Assembly (NCBI GenBank): GCA_949752745.1
Contig: OX457025.1
Span: 54,779,869 to 54,843,868, forward strand
Length of the DNA stretch: 64,000 bases
Source: Protula sp. h YS-2021
Taxonomy: Eukaryota > Annelida > Polychaeta > Sabellida > Serpulidae
Reading direction: 5' to 3'
Both the position numbers and the translations under genes were made by a program. A model generated the notes under the pieces. That model worked only from the letters and a program-made list of their open reading frames with translations, did not search any database and was not told the origin of the DNA. Below, one piece after another: positions 61,701 through 63,924 of this stretch (the stretch's first letter is position 1; every line of letters begins with the position of its first letter).

Positions 61701-62937
61701 TGTTCCGGGTAGTCTTTTGAACACGTTTTTCAGGCATCATTTTTTTCTTCCAGCTGACAGAAGTCCTCCAATTTCAGATCAAAATTGTGTTCCTCGAGAT
61801 CAGCATGATTCTGCAATAAAAAAATTTTCACTTTTTTTTTGGGGGGGAGGGGGGTTGAGTTCACATGTTCACATGTCTGCCTGTGCTTTCTGGGGCTTTC
61901 AGCGCTGCCCCGAACCCTCAGGTGGCTTATTGCTCGCTTCGGAATTAAAGAACTTTGGAAATACAAATTTTTCGTCATTTTCGACTTGCCTAAAAACGAT
62001 GCCTGATTTTAGGAATTTGTTTAAAAAAGACTAAGGTCGCTTCCAAAAGTATTTGACACTAAGTCTGCGAGTATCAAGCAAAGTAATGGTGAACGTATAA
62101 CACAAGTCATGTGGGGTTGTGTTATATAGGTATATGCAAGAGGAAAAATTGGAAATACAAGTCTGGGTCACGTATCATGAGGGGCAAGGATCAAAGCAGA
62201 GGCCTCGCAATAAGGACAAACTGATTGGCTCGGCCTTCATTGATCTAGGAGTGGTCGCTATGCGCGACAGGCGGAAAACTTATCGAGTGAGCGACCTCTA
62301 CCCATTGTATAAGCCGGGCGCGTCGTCGCTGGGCGGCGCCTGCTTGCGGGCTCATCTGTCAATCAAGCCCGGCTCAGATGTCTACAGCACGGAGTCAGAC
62401 GACTCGGACTGCGGCGCGGCAACACGGTCGATCACATCTCCGGCCAAAGCCAGGCGCTTAACCAGAGAACAAATGGAAACCTCATTCGGAGCTCACATAA
62501 GTATAGAGCGTGCTTTTCATTTACCTATCGTGACAGACGAGGGTGAGAGCCAAGCACCGAATGCGTACGTGTCCTACCAGACAGCAGATAAGTCAGAGCT
62601 GACATACAGCAGCATATACCCGCGGAGCTCTAACCCGGTGTGGAAGCATGAGCACGACACCAGACTGAGCCGTCACATGCTGACTGACGGAGCGAAAGAC
62701 CTCGTGTTTAAGGTGTGGCACAAGCCGTCAGCACAGGGCACTAGGCCCGACAAGGGCACGGATAAGGTGCTCGGCTTCGTCTCTGTCGACCTCGTGCCTC
62801 TAACCACTGGCTTCAACATGCTTTGTGGCTGGTACAACGTCATCGACTTCAATGGCCTCTGCCAAGGTCAGATCAAAGTAGCCATCACACCACTTGAATC
62901 GCTTGAGGGAGTCTCGCCACCCATTCCAGCAACTCAG
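9979..62937 (+). CDS. C2CD3: C2CD3 orthologue, 31 exons, 3' end outside window
   Basis: Thirty-one exons join with matching phases at all 30 junctions into 1,958 codons with no stop. Motifs recalled from vertebrate C2CD3 recur in order: SLPPQVEGQLRCYLKL, SGPKQF, FVEYNFPV, LPLHQFYMSF, YPVVAVD, GEADCFVQY, TLCVPDPVFN, VWCRYYYPNVREQ, CYLRYKFYD, LEIQVW and FKVWHK. C2-like regions by residue are about 26-170, 658-835, 954-1115, 1170-1335, 1368-1580, 1608-1770 and 1808-1945. Residues 229-637 are a Ser/Pro-rich, then basic, linker. Known role: a distal centriole protein required for distal appendage assembly, cilium formation and Hedgehog signalling. Human C2CD3 is about 2,350 residues, so a C-terminal tail is missing here. 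Exons are GC-richer than the repeat-filled introns. The exons are listed separately; these coordinates span the introns. Confidence 0.93.
10410..11207. mobile_element. ~800-bp TIR element in intron 1
   Basis: Inverted arms of about 200 bp: the left arm starts TAGTCCTAGGCTACTCTTGC and the right arm ends GCAAGAGTCACCTAGGACTA. Inner phrases (CCCAATTATAAATTATGGCG against CGCCACAATTCATAACTGGG) also mirror. No ORF. Partial relatives lie at 4690-4860, 12365-12660 and 15850-16265. Confidence 0.65.
11405..12365 (+). repeat. Tandem array, ~150-bp unit, six copies
   Basis: GCGATATCTCGAGAACGCAG recurs at about 11468, 11627, 11786, 11918, 12068 and 12227. Each unit also holds a palindrome (TTGGCCAAATTGGCCAA). 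The array begins after a GTCCGTCCGTCTGTCTGTCC run. The 200-codon ORF across it is a repeat artefact. Confidence 0.85.
12890..13770 (+). pseudogene. Dead LINE reverse transcriptase fragment
   Basis: Degenerate non-LTR reverse transcriptase in three frames: AFDVVPHNRLLEKI, then GTVLGSLLFLLYSNDI, LFVDDSAIYREI, EKYLGVILDN and ALVRPNLEYASSA. The catalytic FADD-type box reads FVDD. Frameshifts and stops break it repeatedly. Probably of the jockey/CR1/L2 group. Confidence 0.88.
13735..13855. repeat. Long hairpin
   Basis: Arms of about 50 bp: GTAATACTTCATTCTGAGCG and GATATTGTTTTTTGCCGGAAG on the left mirror GGCAAAAAACAACATCCTACG and CTCAGAATGATGTATTAC on the right. The loop is about 20 bp. It adjoins the 3' end of the LINE fragment. 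Confidence 0.8.
13860..14815. other. Intron sequence, nothing recognised
   Basis: AT-rich, with a T-homopolymer near 14505-14530. No gene or clear repeat seen. Confidence 0.4.
15031..15513. mobile_element. hAT-like MITE nested in an older repeat
   Basis: Ends CAGGGATTTTTTTCTCTGC and GCAAAAAAATTCCTG are inverted copies. ATGATA occurs on both flanks (15025-15030, 15514-15519). The interrupted repeat continues on both sides, and a paralogous empty site sits near 5425-5445. No ORF. Confidence 0.75.
15850..16265 (+). repeat. Partial copy of the intron-1 TIR element
   Basis: It shares GAAAGGGTCA, TTTCGGCGCACGTTCCAGG and AGTAAAGAGTGGTTTTGAAA with 10730-10940. It ends with GACTGCAAGAGTCA, the right end of the element at 10410-11207. 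Its left arm is missing. Confidence 0.65.
16880..17640 (+). repeat. Tandem array, ~150-bp unit, five to six copies
   Basis: Each unit carries AAAATGCTTC, a TTTTGATCGGATT-like phrase, ACGAATGTTC, TAGGTAGGCCTC and a palindrome GGCGATCCGCCAAAAA. Strongly diverged. A relative lies at 27287-27740. Confidence 0.75.
17690..19090 (+). repeat. 51-bp satellite, ~27 units
   Basis: Typical unit phrases are AAACATGCGCACTGGTCCGA, AATGCGAACCGCGCATCAAC and GCAAGTTAAAT. The unit is 51 bp, a multiple of three, so it yields several spurious ORFs of 60-135 codons. A block of several units near 17780-18020 is repeated at about 18130-18370, a higher-order repeat. Confidence 0.92.
19428..19475 (+). repeat. Solo terminal motif of the array family
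   Basis: GTAAGCTGGGGCTTTGTCCTTGGACCAACTTG resembles the GAGCTGGGGCATTGTCCATGGACAAT end of the dispersed arrays, here without units in front. Confidence 0.4.
19630..19704. repeat. (ATT)n microsatellite
   Basis: About 25 uninterrupted ATT repeats directly upstream of a LINE fragment. Confidence 0.95.
19711..20165 (+). pseudogene. LINE reverse transcriptase C-terminal fragment
   Basis: SSTKFLGVIINDKLNWKEHF, then RALLMIYCSLYFTVFD and, after a stop, FFILQKRTFRIISG are the thumb/C-terminal motifs of non-LTR reverse transcriptases. 5'-truncated and broken; it ends about 110 bp before C2CD3 exon 2. Confidence 0.85.
20275..20458 (+). CDS. C2CD3: C2CD3 exon 2: N-terminal C2 domain, first strands
   Basis: Residues 16-77. 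It follows a pyrimidine-rich acceptor (cccttgcag) and ends at donor gttagt. SLPPQVEGQLRCYLKLCVNE, then WWGEVSEGAIF, match the start of the C2CD3 N-terminal C2 domain. It begins with two bases of a split Gly codon and ends with two bases of an Arg codon. Confidence 0.95.
20459..21664. other. Intron 2, mostly unassigned
   Basis: A TATATC-rich microsatellite lies at about 20889-20946. A phrase at 20618-20680 (AGAATTCTGAAGCACATAAG) recurs in diverged form at 26626, marking an unknown dispersed repeat. Poly-A tracts lie at 21595-21650. No gene. Confidence 0.5.
21665..22171. mobile_element. TTAA-flanked MITE, copy A
   Basis: It begins TTAAGCACTTGACAA and ends TTGTCAAGTGTTAA, inverted ends with TTAA at both borders. 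Interior phrases (AGCCGAGTAGTGTTTGGTTT, CATACGCCGTGTTA, GAGAGCTCGCACAAAGCT) recur in copies B and C. No ORF. A TTAA border is typical of piggyBac-type elements, but the type is inferred. Confidence 0.75.
22172..23781. other. Intron 2, nothing recognised
   Basis: Unique-looking AT-rich sequence with a C-homopolymer near 22980. No coding exon or clear repeat seen. Confidence 0.4.
23782..23879 (+). CDS. C2CD3: C2CD3 exon 3
   Basis: Residues 77-109, containing KTTARYPIRSGPKQFAAYLS, which corresponds to the TTTRYAIRCGPKQF stretch of vertebrate C2CD3. Acceptor gttgcag, donor gtaagg. A foldback transposon begins 25 bp into the following intron. Confidence 0.95.
23905..25191. mobile_element. Foldback element FB1 with 9-bp target duplication
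   Basis: Inverted arms of about 570 bp surround a ~150-bp spacer. The arm tips are tandem phrases built on CTCGGCGACA (for example GTCAACTCGGCGACACAT on the left, ATGTGTCGCCGAGTTGACTC on the right). GAAGTGAGG is duplicated at 23896-23904 and 25192-25200. No ORF; the 9-bp duplication fits the Mutator/foldback class. Confidence 0.88.
25201..27126. other. Intron 3, no gene recognised
   Basis: Small palindromes occur at 25285-25375 (TAGTGACTTTATAAAGTCACT). ORFs of up to 111 codons at 26129-26937 overlap on both strands and match nothing I know. Confidence 0.4.
27127..27235 (+). CDS. C2CD3: C2CD3 exon 4
   Basis: Residues 110-146, with LGTLVCEVLSGP and IGQLTPSRPING, the end of the N-terminal C2 domain. 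The acceptor follows a T-rich tract (ttttcttcag); the donor is gtaaat. The first Asp codon is split with exon 3, and the final Gly codon is completed by exon 5. Confidence 0.95.
27287..27740 (+). repeat. Decayed relative of the 16880-17640 array
   Basis: It starts CGTCCGCCTGTCTGTCTCC, then repeats GGATTCCTTTC, AAGAATGTTCTCT and CAATTTTCAAAATG phrases in diverged tandem units. Confidence 0.6.
27741..28849. other. Intron 4, no gene recognised
   Basis: ORFs at 28123-28326 (minus) and 28376-28720 (plus) have no recognisable motif. Nothing else stands out. Confidence 0.4.
28850..29440 (+). repeat. Dispersed array family, copy b
   Basis: Decayed units (GACGATTCGCCGAAAATTGG, AACGTTGGCGAAAAA) end in the terminal motif: CGCGAGCTGGGGATATTGTC followed by TATGGACAATCTTG. 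Confidence 0.7.
29780..30630. repeat. GATATC/GAGATC-rich degenerate tract
   Basis: Dozens of short phrases of the form GATATCAAAAATTAATTTTT or GAGATCAAAAAT, in irregular spacing, palindromic at the core. It ends just before exon 5. Confidence 0.85.
30676..30752 (+). CDS. C2CD3: C2CD3 exon 5
   Basis: Residues 146-172: FFPVVSV followed by AKLRVSVALESL, matching the GFFPI...LQVSLALEPL closing strand of the first C2 domain. Acceptor taatcag, donor gtaggt. It lies just downstream of a GATATC-rich low-complexity tract. Confidence 0.93.
31273..31442 (+). CDS. C2CD3: C2CD3 exon 6: start of linker
   Basis: Residues 172-228, beginning SYDSTMSSVPTPDMSMDFYQ. The Glu-Ala-Tyr-Asp-Ser context after the first C2 domain is shared with C2CD3. 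The rest is Pro/Ala/Gln-rich. It ends in phase 0 at a weak donor (gttcgc), where a SINE has inserted four bases inside the intron. Confidence 0.9.
31459..31678 (-). mobile_element. tRNA-derived SINE with perfect 12-bp target duplication
   Basis: On the minus strand it opens CCAGCCTCGGTGGCCTAGAC, carries a B-box-like GTGGGTTCAAACC, then GGTCGGGTCATACC, and a body with AGACTTTAAAATTGGGACTG. GCTCTGTATAGA flanks both sides (31447-31458, 31679-31690). The insertion begins four bases inside intron 6. V-SINE-like character is inferred from the body. Confidence 0.87.
31884..32229 (+). CDS. C2CD3: C2CD3 exon 7: Ser/Pro-rich linker
   Basis: Residues 229-344. It starts VKKTSPGLRIDATTFGGPNP and continues through a Ser/Pro-rich low-complexity stretch to a likely helical segment (LKGLSTLETQVESAKSS). 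Acceptor after a T-rich tract (tttttag), donor gtgaac. The frame stays open into the intron, so the donor is set by phase and by joining exon 8. Confidence 0.88.
32230..32875. other. Intron 7
   Basis: The frame from exon 7 stays open for about 120 codons with no conserved motif; treated as intron. No repeat recognised. Confidence 0.5.
32876..33035 (+). CDS. C2CD3: C2CD3 exon 8
   Basis: Residues 344-397. SSDLVSLLLERGTKLKEAMI resembles the LL.RG..LR.AM segment of vertebrate C2CD3, and LAEYGSIFSSLKK ends the exon. Acceptor gttgcag, donor gtaaga. The last 75 or so bases were tandemly duplicated downstream (see 33611-33694). Confidence 0.9.
33116..33605. mobile_element. TTAA-flanked MITE, copy B
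   Basis: It starts TTAAACACTTGACAA and ends TTGTCATGTGTTAA. The interior matches copy C almost throughout and copy A in blocks. It sits in intron 8, 80 bp after exon 8. Confidence 0.8.
33611..33694 (+). pseudogene. C2CD3: Duplicated fragment of C2CD3 exon 8
   Basis: CTGGACCTACCAGCTGAG, then CCGAATATGACAGTATCTTA and TCGCTCAAAAA, copy the 3' end of exon 8 with a few substitutions and a short insertion. The donor became cgtaac and the acceptor was not copied, so it should not splice. Confidence 0.9.
33757..34253. mobile_element. TTAA-flanked MITE, copy C
   Basis: It starts TTAAACACTTGACAA and ends TTGTCAAGTGTTAA. With the exon fragment before it, it forms the second half of a ~640-bp tandem duplication. 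Confidence 0.82.
34338..34500 (+). CDS. C2CD3: C2CD3 exon 9
   Basis: Residues 397-451, containing DNLYREVLKDAAGG and a conserved-looking acidic helix (VVSDVIDSYTSDVEERAVD). The acceptor is tttgcacag; the donor gtgagg follows the Lys codon in phase 0. Confidence 0.88.
34501..35022. other. Intron 9, 5' part
   Basis: No gene or clear repeat seen before the Tigger-like element. Confidence 0.4.
35025..37147. mobile_element. pogo/Tigger-like DNA element, non-autonomous
   Basis: The left end CAGTAAAACCTCCGTTAGTG and the right end CACTAAAGGAGGTGTTACTG are inverted. TA flanks both sides. Arms of about 160-220 bp share GTTAGTGAACACC, GGCTTAACCATAGGTAT and GGGGTGCCAAATG phrases. No transposase of its own is visible. 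The interior holds GATTGATCT-rich repeats, a retroelement fragment and a GGGTATATTCTGGGC repeat tract at 36820-36975. Confidence 0.85.
36010..36373 (-). pseudogene. Integrase zinc-binding (H2C2) fragment of a retroelement
   Basis: On the minus strand, a 5' part (MDGLLIKK) is followed, after a frameshift, by ACHDNPTSGGHFGRDKTYGK, the H2C2 pattern preceding retroelement-type integrase cores. Truncated and broken. It could come from a Ty3-like element or a domesticated-integrase relative. Confidence 0.7.
37252..37365 (+). CDS. C2CD3: C2CD3 exon 10
   Basis: Residues 452-489, phase 0 at both ends. LMKALSG leads to DPLHDESILNELFYM, a motif of the C2CD3 linker. Acceptor gctcacag, donor gtaacg. A 2.1-kb Tigger-like element ends about 100 bp upstream. 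Confidence 0.9.
37853..38011 (+). CDS. C2CD3: C2CD3 exon 11
   Basis: Residues 490-542, phase 0 at both ends; hydrophilic with acidic then basic parts (DNSDLELEMYAG, SRQRAPKSKRD). The acceptor (ctgtgttgtacag) is one member of a loose local repeat of the same motif. Donor gtgagt is consensus. Confidence 0.85.
38265..38399 (+). CDS. C2CD3: C2CD3 exon 12: polylysine tract
   Basis: Residues 543-587, phase 0 at both ends. It includes SIILNLDEPSLDLDD followed by PKKKKKKVRSRS, a strongly basic, nuclear-signal-like tract also seen in the C2CD3 linker before the second C2 domain. Acceptor gctttcag, donor gtaagc. Confidence 0.88.
38721..38871 (+). CDS. C2CD3: C2CD3 exon 13: basic linker
   Basis: Residues 588-638, GC-rich, with GGRKKAGKRAERRSGSRGGG and then a Ser/acidic stretch. 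Acceptor cctcggcag, donor gtaaca. It ends with one base, which joins directly to exon 14; an intervening 68-bp candidate exon (39335-39402) would break the frame. Confidence 0.82.
38960..39305 (+). repeat. Dispersed array family, copy c
   Basis: Two to three decayed units (TTTTTGGTGATTCGCCAGAAA) end with TTGACATCAGCATTCGTGAAC, then GTTGTCCTTGGACAATCTTG. Confidence 0.75.
39335..39402 (+). other. Frame-breaking cryptic exon candidate
   Basis: After acceptor tttatttag, and using the base left by exon 13, this reads VPEEFESASRSDVFRRSFSS and three more residues before a weak donor (gttatt). It is 68 bp, so inclusion shifts exon 14 into a frame with an early TAG. It could be a poison exon, a species-specific exon carrying an assembly indel, or chance. 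Confidence 0.3.
39478..39688 (+). CDS. C2CD3: C2CD3 exon 14: second C2 domain begins
   Basis: Residues 638-708. A charged helix leads into LSVQRLTLLGRVHVARVVID, an almost exact C2CD3 signature. A Pro/Lys-rich loop closes the exon. The acceptor is weak in pyrimidines (cttaaag) but fixed by phase. Donor gtgagc. Confidence 0.92.
40026..40431 (+). CDS. C2CD3: C2CD3 exon 15: second C2 domain core
   Basis: Residues 708-843. TYFVEYNFPV, VFPLLFDADAVEKWWKSALV and GTCSLALKQVLKSESL match strands of the C2CD3 second C2 domain. Acceptor tttctgcag, donor gtaata. It ends in phase 0 after IGRLK. Confidence 0.97.
40606..40777 (+). CDS. C2CD3: C2CD3 exon 16
   Basis: Residues 844-901: VSIELASDSKDFSTALAK, the last strand of the second C2 domain, then a linker. 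The donor chosen (AAAG then gttcgt) leaves one base and fits exon 17. A stronger-looking gtatgt at 40842 leaves two bases and does not fit. Confidence 0.88.
40880..42155 (+). repeat. Dispersed array family, copy d
   Basis: About eight units of 110-150 bp, each with TTGGCGATTCGCCAAAAA-like palindromes, ATATTGGCGAAAAA and CTTACTCTTGAAATTTT phrases. It ends GAACTGAGGCATTGTCCATG, then GACAATCGTG. It also holds an A-homopolymer at 41871-41895. Confidence 0.85.
42174..43010 (+). repeat. Tandem array, ~150-170-bp unit
   Basis: It begins TTGTCCGTCTGTCTGCATGC. About five units share ATATCTCCGAAACTA, CTCGCACACGGATAGAACAC and GCAACGTCGTATTTTTGTTC. A related stretch lies at 51050-51540. Confidence 0.8.
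43088..43230 (+). repeat. ~56-bp tandem repeat, three units
   Basis: TCAGCACCGATTTCATCGGT and CATCCGCGATGCACGGTGCT recur three times. They are open in all + frames, which creates overlapping spurious ORFs just upstream of exon 17. Confidence 0.88.
43385..43542 (+). CDS. C2CD3: C2CD3 exon 17
   Basis: Residues 901-953, a linker rich in Pro/Ser (MAHLPPPSPRNARRTS). Acceptor ttgtttcag, donor gtgcgt, phase 0 end after HE. No strong motif; the call rests on phase, splice sites and GC content. Confidence 0.78.
44235..44355 (+). CDS. C2CD3: C2CD3 exon 18: third C2 domain begins
   Basis: Residues 954-994, ALTLHTLIMIPEGQN then a polar loop (GDRNPSHPPKPAN). The opening strand corresponds to the third C2 domain. 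Acceptor taccgcag, strong donor gtaagt, ends with one base. Confidence 0.85.
44356..45227. other. Intron 18, 5' part
   Basis: AT-rich with a TTAATTAATTAA tract at 44739-44780. No gene recognised. Confidence 0.4.
45237..47434 (-). mobile_element. Mutator-like element FB2 with 9-bp target duplication
   Basis: AGTTAGGAG is duplicated exactly at 45228-45236 and 47435-47443. Both tips carry GACAATTCG, and the left tip is a tandem array of GGACAACTCGCAACT phrases mirrored in part on the right (AGTTGCGAGTTGTC). The interior holds a decayed MULE transposase on the minus strand, so this is the one element here with its own enzyme gene. Confidence 0.9.
45613..47330 (-). pseudogene. Decayed MULE transposase with FLYWCH zinc finger
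   Basis: Read leftward: an N-terminal FLYWCH-type finger (LCFNGFIYSNNRAYNN, then after a frameshift KTKCNGIVRITAE and EHNHACP), a linker with IRIGRDDTLKKTIQRQRRKN, the DDE core start (WFIDGSFSMAPPGFIQLYVV), then TILC.FELA. After a frameshift it continues through VDALAFLPLEEVYEDL to WNNRFFHLFGYKHPFIW. These are the order and motifs of MULE transposases. At least three frame breaks make it inactive as it stands. Confidence 0.88.
47458..48125 (+). repeat. 66-bp minisatellite over the exon 19 acceptor, ~10 units
   Basis: The unit runs from TTCTGCCTTGTAGCTTGGTC through AGGGAGGGACCTGAGGACAC to TTTACTTGAATTGCCGTATG. Each unit is 22 codons, and the exon frame stays open across units as YLNCRMFCLVAWSGRDLRTR, except for a TAG at 47938. 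The last unit continues into exon 19. The 195-codon minus-strand ORF here is a by-product. Confidence 0.95.
48077..48192 (+). CDS. C2CD3: C2CD3 exon 19, GC donor, 5' end inside a minisatellite
   Basis: Residues 994-1032. YLNCRMF, then VCWGSYEPKFDFTQ, matches YLNCKLF...VTWGTTQPVFNFSQ of C2CD3. The donor is GC (ACACAG then gcaagt), the consensus of GC-AG introns. The start is uncertain: acceptors at 48067 (tag) and 48076 (cag) share one phase, and both are copied in every unit of the upstream 66-bp array. Confidence 0.85.
48362..48550 (+). CDS. C2CD3: C2CD3 exon 20
   Basis: Residues 1033-1095, phase 0 at both ends. VAPVLLTGSLLERMRNNMM, then VGIVKLPLHQFYMSFRD, is nearly identical to vertebrate C2CD3. 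Acceptor ttgtgcag, donor gtcagc. Confidence 0.97.
48685..48869 (+). CDS. C2CD3: C2CD3 exon 21
   Basis: Residues 1096-1157: YPVVAVDGDLHVQNPFSG, LRVLLAMGSREQI and RPAHYLER, all recognisable C2CD3 segments closing the third C2 domain. Acceptor cattgcag, donor gtaagt. Confidence 0.97.
49323..49528 (+). CDS. C2CD3: C2CD3 exon 22: fourth C2 domain begins
   Basis: Residues 1157-1226. HQFEVSVESIQGLRLL, then IWGEADCFVQYHFPAQ, is the C2CD3 fourth C2 signature. Acceptor gtttgcag, donor gttagc. A foldback element lies 55 bp downstream. Confidence 0.96.
49584..50404. mobile_element. Foldback element FB3 with 8-bp target duplication
   Basis: TATATTCA flanks both sides (49576-49583, 50405-50412). The tips are tandem phrases on GATTCGGCCC: ACCGATTCGGCCCTTCGTGA on the left, AAGGGCCGAATCGGTTAAAG on the right. 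The interior has an ATA repeat and no ORF. Same architecture as FB1 and FB2 with unrelated tip sequence. Confidence 0.87.
50428..50657 (+). repeat. 34-bp minisatellite over the exon 23 acceptor
   Basis: The unit GTGTCGTGTTGTTGACAGCC followed by GCCCGTGACGGGTG occurs about six and a half times with almost no variation. Every unit contains ttgttgacag then CCGCCC, the acceptor and first bases of exon 23; the last copy runs into the exon. Confidence 0.96.
50652..50824 (+). CDS. C2CD3: C2CD3 exon 23, acceptor inside a 34-bp minisatellite
   Basis: Residues 1226-1283. TFRTTTTLCVPDPVFNDVTR matches the FRTATTLCVPDPTFN motif, and PVQREIL and LPFE follow. Its acceptor (ttgttgacag) and first six bases (CCGCCC) are repeated about six times immediately upstream. 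Only the last acceptor keeps the frame. Donor gtgatg. Confidence 0.95.
50900..51540 (+). repeat. Relative of the 42174 array
   Basis: It shares CTCCAAAACCATTTGTCGGA, TACAACGTCTTATTTTTGTT and the downstream GATGAAAGT.GCAG and ACTTT.CAA.CCGAC phrases with 42200-43110, in the same order. Confidence 0.65.
51650..51829 (+). CDS. C2CD3: C2CD3 exon 24
   Basis: Residues 1284-1343, phase 0 at both ends. VWCRYYYPNVREQVIAKAQL and LCAMVTMHKPGE are near-identical to vertebrate C2CD3. Acceptor gttgcag, donor gtcgct. Confidence 0.97.
52285..52542 (+). CDS. C2CD3: C2CD3 exon 25: fifth C2 domain begins
   Basis: Residues 1344-1429, GC-rich. LSVGVLRASGLQAAATALAS and VGVNTYIRLKLSFLPKE match the C2CD3 RACGLQAAAKALAE...VGVN...VSFLP region. 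Acceptor gtgcgcag, donor gtacgt. Confidence 0.97.
52543..53278. other. Intron 25
   Basis: No repeat or gene recognised. Confidence 0.4.
53279..53459 (+). CDS. C2CD3: C2CD3 exon 26
   Basis: Residues 1430-1490: RTIARTFSPDFNFYMDFPVP, then LAEILETGEAIFELWH, equivalent to ARSFCPEFSHHVEF and LAELLEFAEVIFAVYH in vertebrate C2CD3. Acceptor tgttacag, donor gtaggt. Confidence 0.96.
53667..53789 (+). CDS. C2CD3: C2CD3 exon 27
   Basis: Residues 1490-1531. MLGCVSVPLIDLLKKKTG aligns with YLLGVVRVPTKELLIKRSG of C2CD3. Acceptor ttatgcag, donor gttcaa. No stop separates it from exon 28 in the joined frame. Confidence 0.94.
54530..54553. repeat. G-homopolymer
   Basis: A run of nearly 20 G in AT-rich intron sequence; similar runs occur at 36809 and 56530. 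Confidence 0.9.
54780..56006 (+). repeat. Dispersed array family, copy e, abutting exon 28
   Basis: Eight to nine decayed units (CAGTTCGCCAAAAATTGGCGG, ATATTGGCAAAAAA, CTTAATGTCTTGAAACTTTA) end in TTGATATCAGCATGATATCG, then GAGCTGGGGCATTGTCCATG and GACAG. The acceptor of exon 28 follows within about ten bases. Confidence 0.85.
56017..56238 (+). CDS. C2CD3: C2CD3 exon 28
   Basis: Residues 1531-1605: GISGWYPVHVPTLGW, then VVGGLELSIKFAHCED, matches GITGWYPV...VVGGLELSVSFAHR. The acceptor lies about ten bases after the palindromic end of a dispersed repeat. The donor gtctgt is weak but fits the phase of exon 29. Confidence 0.95.
56667..56807 (+). CDS. C2CD3: C2CD3 exon 29: sixth C2 domain begins
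   Basis: Residues 1605-1652. YSVTVAVDSVCFPLHSVLLA and CYLRYKFYDKG match WTVTVATPRLWLPLHCLLLA...CYLRYKFYD. Acceptor gttgtag, donor gtaccc. Confidence 0.96.
57090..58190 (+). repeat. Dispersed array family, copy f
   Basis: Units with TTTTTTTGGCGATTCGCCAA, AATATTGGCGAAAAAC and CTTACTGTCTTGAAATTTTA. It lacks the palindromic end seen in the other copies. Confidence 0.8.
58191..59504. other. Intron 29, unassigned
   Basis: A (CT)n run at 58497-58514 and a small palindrome near 58363-58390. No gene recognised. Confidence 0.4.
59505..60015. mobile_element. Candidate TIR element rich in GCGAGAG phrases
   Basis: The left end GGGATCGAACCCACTAAAGC mirrors the right end GCTTTAATGGGTTCTACCCT. Both arms carry GCGAG/CTCGC phrases inward. 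No clear target duplication. Confidence 0.5.
60061..60740 (+). repeat. 40-bp minisatellite, 17 units
   Basis: Unit TCTCGGCAGGTGGCAGATCC then AGGTTAGGGAGTTGTTACAT, exactly 40 bp, with single-base variants in only a few units. Diverged units continue to about 60960. Units are adjacent copies without unique spacers, so this is not a CRISPR array. Confidence 0.98.
61071..61182 (+). CDS. C2CD3: C2CD3 exon 30
   Basis: Residues 1652-1689, ending in HSRTMRIPASSPFRW, where the final Trp codon is completed by exon 31 to give WYMQEEKLEIQVW. Acceptor ttgttgtag, strong donor gtaagt. A 40-bp minisatellite ends about 330 bp upstream. Confidence 0.9.
61183..62129. other. Intron 30
   Basis: The ORFs at 61717-62034 have no known motif. 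The GT acceptor side ends in tgttatatag before exon 31. Confidence 0.4.
62130..62937 (+). CDS. C2CD3: C2CD3 exon 31: last C2 domains seen
   Basis: Residues 1689-1958, the largest exon. YMQEEKLEIQVWVTYH and SLGGACLRAHLSIKPG close the sixth C2 domain. An acidic linker follows. FGAHISIERAFHLPIV, LVFKVWHKP, LGFVSVDLVPLTTGF and CGWYNVIDFNGLCQGQIKVA form the seventh. Donor gtagtg after ATQ in phase 0; the frame meets a stop a few codons into the intron, so more exons are expected beyond 64000. Confidence 0.96.
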
Positions 62938-63248
62938 GTAGTGTATTTTCTTATGTAGATGTGAATGGATTTCATTAGTTACGTCTCCCGACCGAGGGGA
63001 GACCCATACAAAAGACTTAAATCTGAGAAAAATTGACGACTAATTTGAGTCTGATTCACTGTTTCTGTCTCGCATTGTTATCTTAAATTAATCGCGATTT
63101 GGGAGAGACAAATCAGCATCTTGAATTGACTTTGAAGTAAGGGATCTCAAATTAAACTCGAATTAAAAAAAAAACACCTTAAATTCGCTGTTATATTAAC
63201 CGGGAATTATTTTCAACGTCTCCTTTAATCACATACACACATCCAACC

Positions 63249-63283
<35 letters not shown>

Positions 63284-63924
63284 ATCGAACCTCCGCCACA
63301 CACACACATATATATGTATTCCGTGTAATTTCATGTATATAATGAACATAATATATATTTCATGTAATTTCATATAATGCACATTATATATATATAGTAT
63401 AGGAAATTCGTGTAATCAGGGAATATACACCCATCCTGCACTGTCCTTGTGCGGGACATTGAGCACCAGTAGAAACAATAGGATCGACACTTGGTTAAGA
63501 ATGGATAAACATTTACATATTTTGCATCGAGAATTGAAGTTTTATCTGGACAGGTTCTCAGAAACTATAAATGGAACGAATATTGACGAATCGACAGTTT
63601 CTGTCAAGACCTTTGTCCAAACGCGTTCTCACAAGACCTTTGTCCAAACGCGTTCTCAGAATCTTGCCTAGTGTTTAGAAACGTACAGTGGAAAGTATAT
63701 TTTATACATATATCTGTTATGTACTGTGGGCCCCATTTCATACGAAATAGGTTAATACGAAGTCGGTTCGTGCGAACAAAATCGCTGGTCCAAATTTTTT
63801 TCTTCCATCGACTTCAATAAAAAAAAATTATTTCGGTAATCGGTTAAAAGGAACAAACTTTTGCCAGCACATTTTTTGAAAGCACAAAAGAGTTTTAAAC
63901 ACTGCCTGCTGTGGCATTCCACTG
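62938..63924. other. Intron 31, start of the remaining 3' part
   Basis: A C-homopolymer at 63250-63280 and a 28-bp direct repeat (CAAGACCTTTGTCCAAACGC) at 63605-63660. No further C2CD3 exon recognised. Confidence 0.5.
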